Notes under the pieces: model-generated
Seen by the model: the letters and a program-made list of their open reading frames with translations, nothing else
Databases searched by the model: none
Told to the model about the DNA's origin: nothing
Program-made: the position numbers and the translations under genes
Source of the DNA: an uncultured Angelakisella sp.
GTDB taxonomy: Bacteria; Bacillota; Clostridia; Oscillospirales; Ruminococcaceae
Direction: 5' to 3'
Assembly: GCA_937914895.1 (NCBI GenBank)
Contig: CALGIL010000167.1
Span: forward strand, 1-7,985
Length of the DNA stretch: 7,985 bases
Shown here: in pieces, positions 5,321-7,985 of the stretch
How positions within the stretch are numbered: position 1 is the stretch's first letter
Layout: every line of letters starts with the position of its first letter

Positions 5321-7852
5321 ATGGCGACAACAAAGAAACGGACAACCAAAAAAACCGCATCGGCCTCCGGCGCCAAAAAGTCCGGAAAAGGGGCGGTCAC
5401 CAAAAAGGAGCGGCAGGCCCGCAACCAGCTGTGGGCCATTGTGCTGTTTGCCCTGGGGGTCCTGCTGTTCTGCGTGGCCCTGGTGGAAGGGGGCGCCCTT
5501 TGGAAGTGGTTCCACACCGCTTTGCGTGGGTGCCTTAGCTGGTGCGCCTTTTTAGTGGGGCCCATTGTCATCTATACCGCCGTCATGGTGGCCTTGGACC
5601 AGACCGACTACCCCATTGCCGCCAAGGTCATCTCCTCCTGCGTGCTGATCCTGCTGTTTTCCGGCGCGTCCCAGATTTTCCTCAAGGTCATCCCCGAAGG
5701 GGGGCTCTTCCAGGTCATCAGGGAGCTGTACGCGGACGGCACCCATCTTATCGGCGGGGGGGCCCTGTCGGTGCTGGTGGGGGTGCCCCTGCTGAAGCTG
5801 ATGGACTTTACCGGGGCGGCCATCACCGTGGTGCTGCTGATTTTTGTCTTCCTCATGATCCTCAGCGGCGGCACGCTTATGGGTCTGTTCCGCACCGCCG
5901 CAAAGCCGGTAAAGAAAATTGAGGAGGTCTATACCAGCGCGGTGGAAAGCCGCGCCGTCGCCCAGAATGGATCCAGCATCGACATCCCCATCGACGACGA
6001 GGACCATATGCCCGCCCACCCGGTGCGCTCCCCCAAGGGGAGCATGGAGGGCCGCCAGCCCCTGATGAAGTCCCGCAAAAAGCTGCTGGACGCCACCGCC
6101 GACATGACGGCGCCGGACAGGCCCCCCTTTGACATCGACATCGGGGAAGACCCGGCCCCCGCCCCCGCGGCGGCCTCCGCAGCCCCCAAGGCGGCGGCGC
6201 CCCACCCGGACATTGATGACATCATCACCCGCGCCGTCTCCGGCGAGACCACCCTGAACGGGCCCGCCCTGGAGACCCGGTCCGGCACCCTGGAATTTGG
6301 CGGACAGGCCCCCGCGCCGGCAAAAGCCGCGGCCACGGCGGTGGCCGACCCCGAGCCGGAGGCGGAAGCGGCGGAGTACATATTCCCCCCGGTGGACCTG
6401 CTGGACCGCGGCAGAACCCTGCCCAAGGGGGACACCACCAAGGAGCTGAAGGCCAACGCCGACCGCCTGGTGGACACCTTAAAGAGCTTTGGGGTGCAGA
6501 CCCGCATTGTGGACATCTCCCGGGGGCCCGCCGTCACCCGGTACGAGCTGCAGCCCTCGGCGGGGGTTAAAATCAGCCGCATTACCAACCTGGCCGACGA
6601 CATCGCCCTCAACCTGGCCGCCGCCGGGGTGCGCATCGAGGCGCCCATCCCCAACAAGGCCGCCATTGGCATCGAGGTGCCCAACAAGATCATCTCCACC
6701 GTCTCCATCCGGGAGGTGCTGGATTCCCCCCTTTTTGAAAACGCCGCCAGCCGCCTGACGGTGGCCCTGGGCAAGGACATTTCCGGCTCCATCGCCGTGG
6801 CGGACATTGCCAAAATGCCCCACATCCTTATTGCCGGCGCCACCGGCAGCGGCAAGTCGGTGTGCATCAACTCCCTGATTATCTCCCTTCTGTTTAAGTC
6901 CTCCCCCGAGGAGGTCAAGCTTATTATGATCGACCCCAAGGTGGTGGAGCTGGGGGGCTACAACGGCATCCCCCACCTGCTGGTGCCGGTGGTCACCGAG
7001 CCAAAGAAGGCCGCGGGCACCCTGGGCTGGGCGGTGGGCGAGATGCTAAAGCGCTATAAAACCTTTGCTGATGCGGGGGTCCGCGACCTGCCCGCCTACA
7101 ACAAGCTGGCCGCCGCCCGGGAGGACCTGGAGCCCATGCCCCAGATCGTCATCATCATCGACGAGCTGGCCGACCTGATGATGGCCGCCCCCAAGGATGT
7201 GGAGGACCACATCTGCCGTCTGGCCCAAATGGCCCGCGCCGCCGGGATGCACCTCATTATTGCCACCCAGCGGCCCAGCGTGGACGTCATCACCGGGGTC
7301 ATTAAGGCCAACATCCCCAGCCGCATTTCCTTTGCTGTCTCCTCCCAGGTGGACAGCCGCACCATTTTGGACATGGGCGGCGCCGAAAAGCTGCTGGGCC
7401 GGGGTGATATGCTGTTCTACCCCGTGGGGGCCGCCAAGCCCACCCGCATCCAGGGGTGCTTTGTCACCGACGCGGAAGTGGAGCGGGTGGTGGACTTCAT
7501 CAAGGAGGGGGGCGCACGCCCCGACTACGACGAGGCCATCATCGAGGAAATTGACAAGCAGGCCTCCGCCGTGGGCGCCAAGGGGAACCGCGCCGCCGCA
7601 ATGGCCGAGGGCGGCGACGAGGACACGGACAGCCTGCTGGAGGACGCCATCCAGGTGGTGGTGGAGCTGGGCAGCGCGTCCACGTCCCTCCTCCAGCGGC
7701 GGATGAAGGTGGGCTACGCCCGGGCTGCCCGGCTGCTGGATGAGATGGAGCAGCGGGGCATTGTGGGCCCCTTTGAGGGCAGTAAGCCCCGGAAGGTGCT
7801 GCTGAGCAAGGACCAGTATTACGAGCGCAGGCTGATGAACGAGCAAAGCTGA
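5321..7852 (+). CDS. ftsK: FtsK/SpoIIIE family DNA translocase
   Basis: An 843-residue septal DNA pump that uses ATP to move chromosomal DNA through the closing division septum or into the forespore. A lysine-rich N-terminus (1-35) is followed by four to five membrane segments (about 37-57, 70-92, 99-124, 145-188). A low-complexity linker rich in Pro, Ala and Asp (about 195-350) leads to the motor. The alpha/beta motor has Walker [10 protein letters not shown] (505-513), Walker [13 protein letters not shown] (609-620) and the conserved [12 protein letters not shown] and [13 protein letters not shown] winged-helix gamma domain (about 772-832) ends the protein; in relatives it reads the polar DNA guide sequence. 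Length fits the family (about 750-900). Start: ATG with AAGGAAGGA 6 bases upstream. The tepA-ylzJ context suggests the SpoIIIE orthologue, which serves both division and sporulation. Which of the two names fits cannot be decided from sequence alone. Confidence 0.97.
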   Translation: MATTKKRTTKKTASASGAKKSGKGAVTKKERQARNQLWAIVLFALGVLLFCVALVEGGALWKWFHTALRGCLSWCAFLVGPIVIYTAVMVALDQTDYPIAAKVISSCVLILLFSGASQIFLKVIPEGGLFQVIRELYADGTHLIGGGALSVLVGVPLLKLMDFTGAAITVVLLIFVFLMILSGGTLMGLFRTAAKPVKKIEEVYTSAVESRAVAQNGSSIDIPIDDEDHMPAHPVRSPKGSMEGRQPLMKSRKKLLDATADMTAPDRPPFDIDIGEDPAPAPAAASAAPKAAAPHPDIDDIITRAVSGETTLNGPALETRSGTLEFGGQAPAPAKAAATAVADPEPEAEAAEYIFPPVDLLDRGRTLPKGDTTKELKANADRLVDTLKSFGVQTRIVDISRGPAVTRYELQPSAGVKISRITNLADDIALNLAAAGVRIEAPIPNKAAIGIEVPNKIISTVSIREVLDSPLFENAASRLTVALGKDISGSIAVADIAKMPHILIAGATGSGKSVCINSLIISLLFKSSPEEVKLIMIDPKVVELGGYNGIPHLLVPVVTEPKKAAGTLGWAVGEMLKRYKTFADAGVRDLPAYNKLAAAREDLEPMPQIVIIIDELADLMMAAPKDVEDHICRLAQMARAAGMHLIIATQRPSVDVITGVIKANIPSRISFAVSSQVDSRTILDMGGAEKLLGRGDMLFYPVGAAKPTRIQGCFVTDAEVERVVDFIKEGGARPDYDEAIIEEIDKQASAVGAKGNRAAAMAEGGDEDTDSLLEDAIQVVVELGSASTSLLQRRMKVGYARAARLLDEMEQRGIVGPFEGSKPRKVLLSKDQYYERRLMNEQS

Positions 7853-7868
7853 CGGGGGGCTTTATCCT

Positions 7869-7887
7869 TGCGGGGCACAGCCCCGCA
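7869..7887 (+). repeat. Perfect GC-rich hairpin after ftsK
   Basis: TGCGGGGC pairs perfectly with GCCCCGCA around a 3-base ACA loop. A C-run, not a T-run, follows, so it is not an intrinsic terminator by itself. It starts 16 bases after the ftsK stop and may be an mRNA 3'-end stabiliser or one arm of a REP-like element. Confidence 0.6.
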
Positions 7888-7896
7888 CCCCCTTCT

Positions 7897-7928
7897 ATGC
7901 CCTCGGCGGGGATTCCTGCCGGGGGCAT
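7897..7928 (+). terminator. Hairpin, possible terminator of the tepA-ftsK cluster
   Basis: ATGCCCTCGGC (7897-7907) pairs with GCCGGGGGCAT (7918-7928), 11 pairs including one G-T. The loop can close further by three pairs (GGG with CCT). Only T7928-T7930 (ending TTTAGG) follow, so the U-tract is short. It is the most terminator-like structure after ftsK, but weak on the U-tract criterion. Confidence 0.4.
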
Positions 7929-7930
7929 TT

Positions 7931-7982
7931 AGGTGCGAGCCACTTCTGCGGAAGTGGCGGTCGCTGCGCGACAGTCGCACCT
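7931..7982 (+). repeat. Three-way-junction inverted repeat with UGCG tetraloop
   Basis: Three perfect helices nest. The outer helix is AGGTGCGA (7931-7938) with TCGCACCT (7975-7982). Inner helix one is GCCACTTC (7939-7946) with GAAGTGGC (7951-7958), closing on TGCG. Inner helix two is GTCGC (7960-7964) with GCGAC (7968-7972), closing on TGC. Junction bases are only G7959 and A7973-G7974. In RNA from the plus strand, C(UGCG)G belongs to the UNCG class of very stable tetraloops; the minus strand would give CCGCAG, which is not in that class. The element is complete within the window. It is either a dispersed REP/MITE-like repeat or a structured RNA. Confidence 0.65.
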
Positions 7983-7985
7983 CAT

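Noticed and set aside
4411..5571. 386-residue minus-strand open frame opposite uppP and the start of ftsK
   Set aside because: It mirrors the GC-rich codons of uppP, is rich in Gly, Gln and His without structure, and overlaps two confidently identified genes.
5929..6939. 336-residue minus-strand open frame inside ftsK
   Set aside because: It lies wholly antisense to ftsK, including the linker and Walker A region, with serine/alanine-rich shadow composition and no start signal.

Overview
The window comes from a GC-rich, endospore-forming-type Firmicute, most likely class Clostridia near Oscillospiraceae. Four things point there: third codon positions are almost all G or C; ribosome binding sites are strong and Bacillota-like; the order tepA-ylzJ-ftsK/spoIIIE is a Firmicutes hallmark; and an AI-2E family protein resembles the sporulation protein YtvI. 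It reads as a chromosomal housekeeping region. I see no mobile genes, CRISPR, tRNA or rRNA. The family assignments are by recognition of motifs, not by a database search.

Left part, minus strand (1-914): a gene for a small protein with a helix-turn-helix-like segment and an ACT domain (UPF0735/PheB-like) is followed by the start of homoserine dehydrogenase (hom), which runs off the left edge. The pair looks like an operon for the aspartate-family branch (threonine/methionine), with a candidate promoter near 975-1004. The 300-base divergent intergenic region (915-1214) is more AT-rich than the rest and should hold the promoters for both directions.

Middle part, plus strand (1215-2961): a polytopic AI-2E family membrane protein (YtvI-like) is followed by plsY, the acyl-phosphate-dependent glycerol-3-phosphate acyltransferase that starts phospholipid synthesis. 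The gap between them holds a hairpin and a good extended -10 promoter for plsY.

Right part, plus strand (3051-7852): a tight cluster of tepA (ClpP-like membrane-associated protease with an unusual repetitive, basic and acidic C-terminal tail), a ylzJ-like small gene, uppP (undecaprenyl-diphosphatase; GTG start chosen here) and an ftsK/spoIIIE DNA translocase. Gaps inside the cluster are 19, 75 and 25 bases. The shared theme is cell envelope, division and sporulation.

Right edge (7853-7985): no gene, but three successive inverted repeats. The last folds, by hand, into a compact three-way junction whose longest arm is capped by a UGCG (UNCG-class) tetraloop. This is the best candidate for something not explained by the standard annotation: a REP-like dispersed repeat or a structured RNA. 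I found no convincing new multi-gene system.
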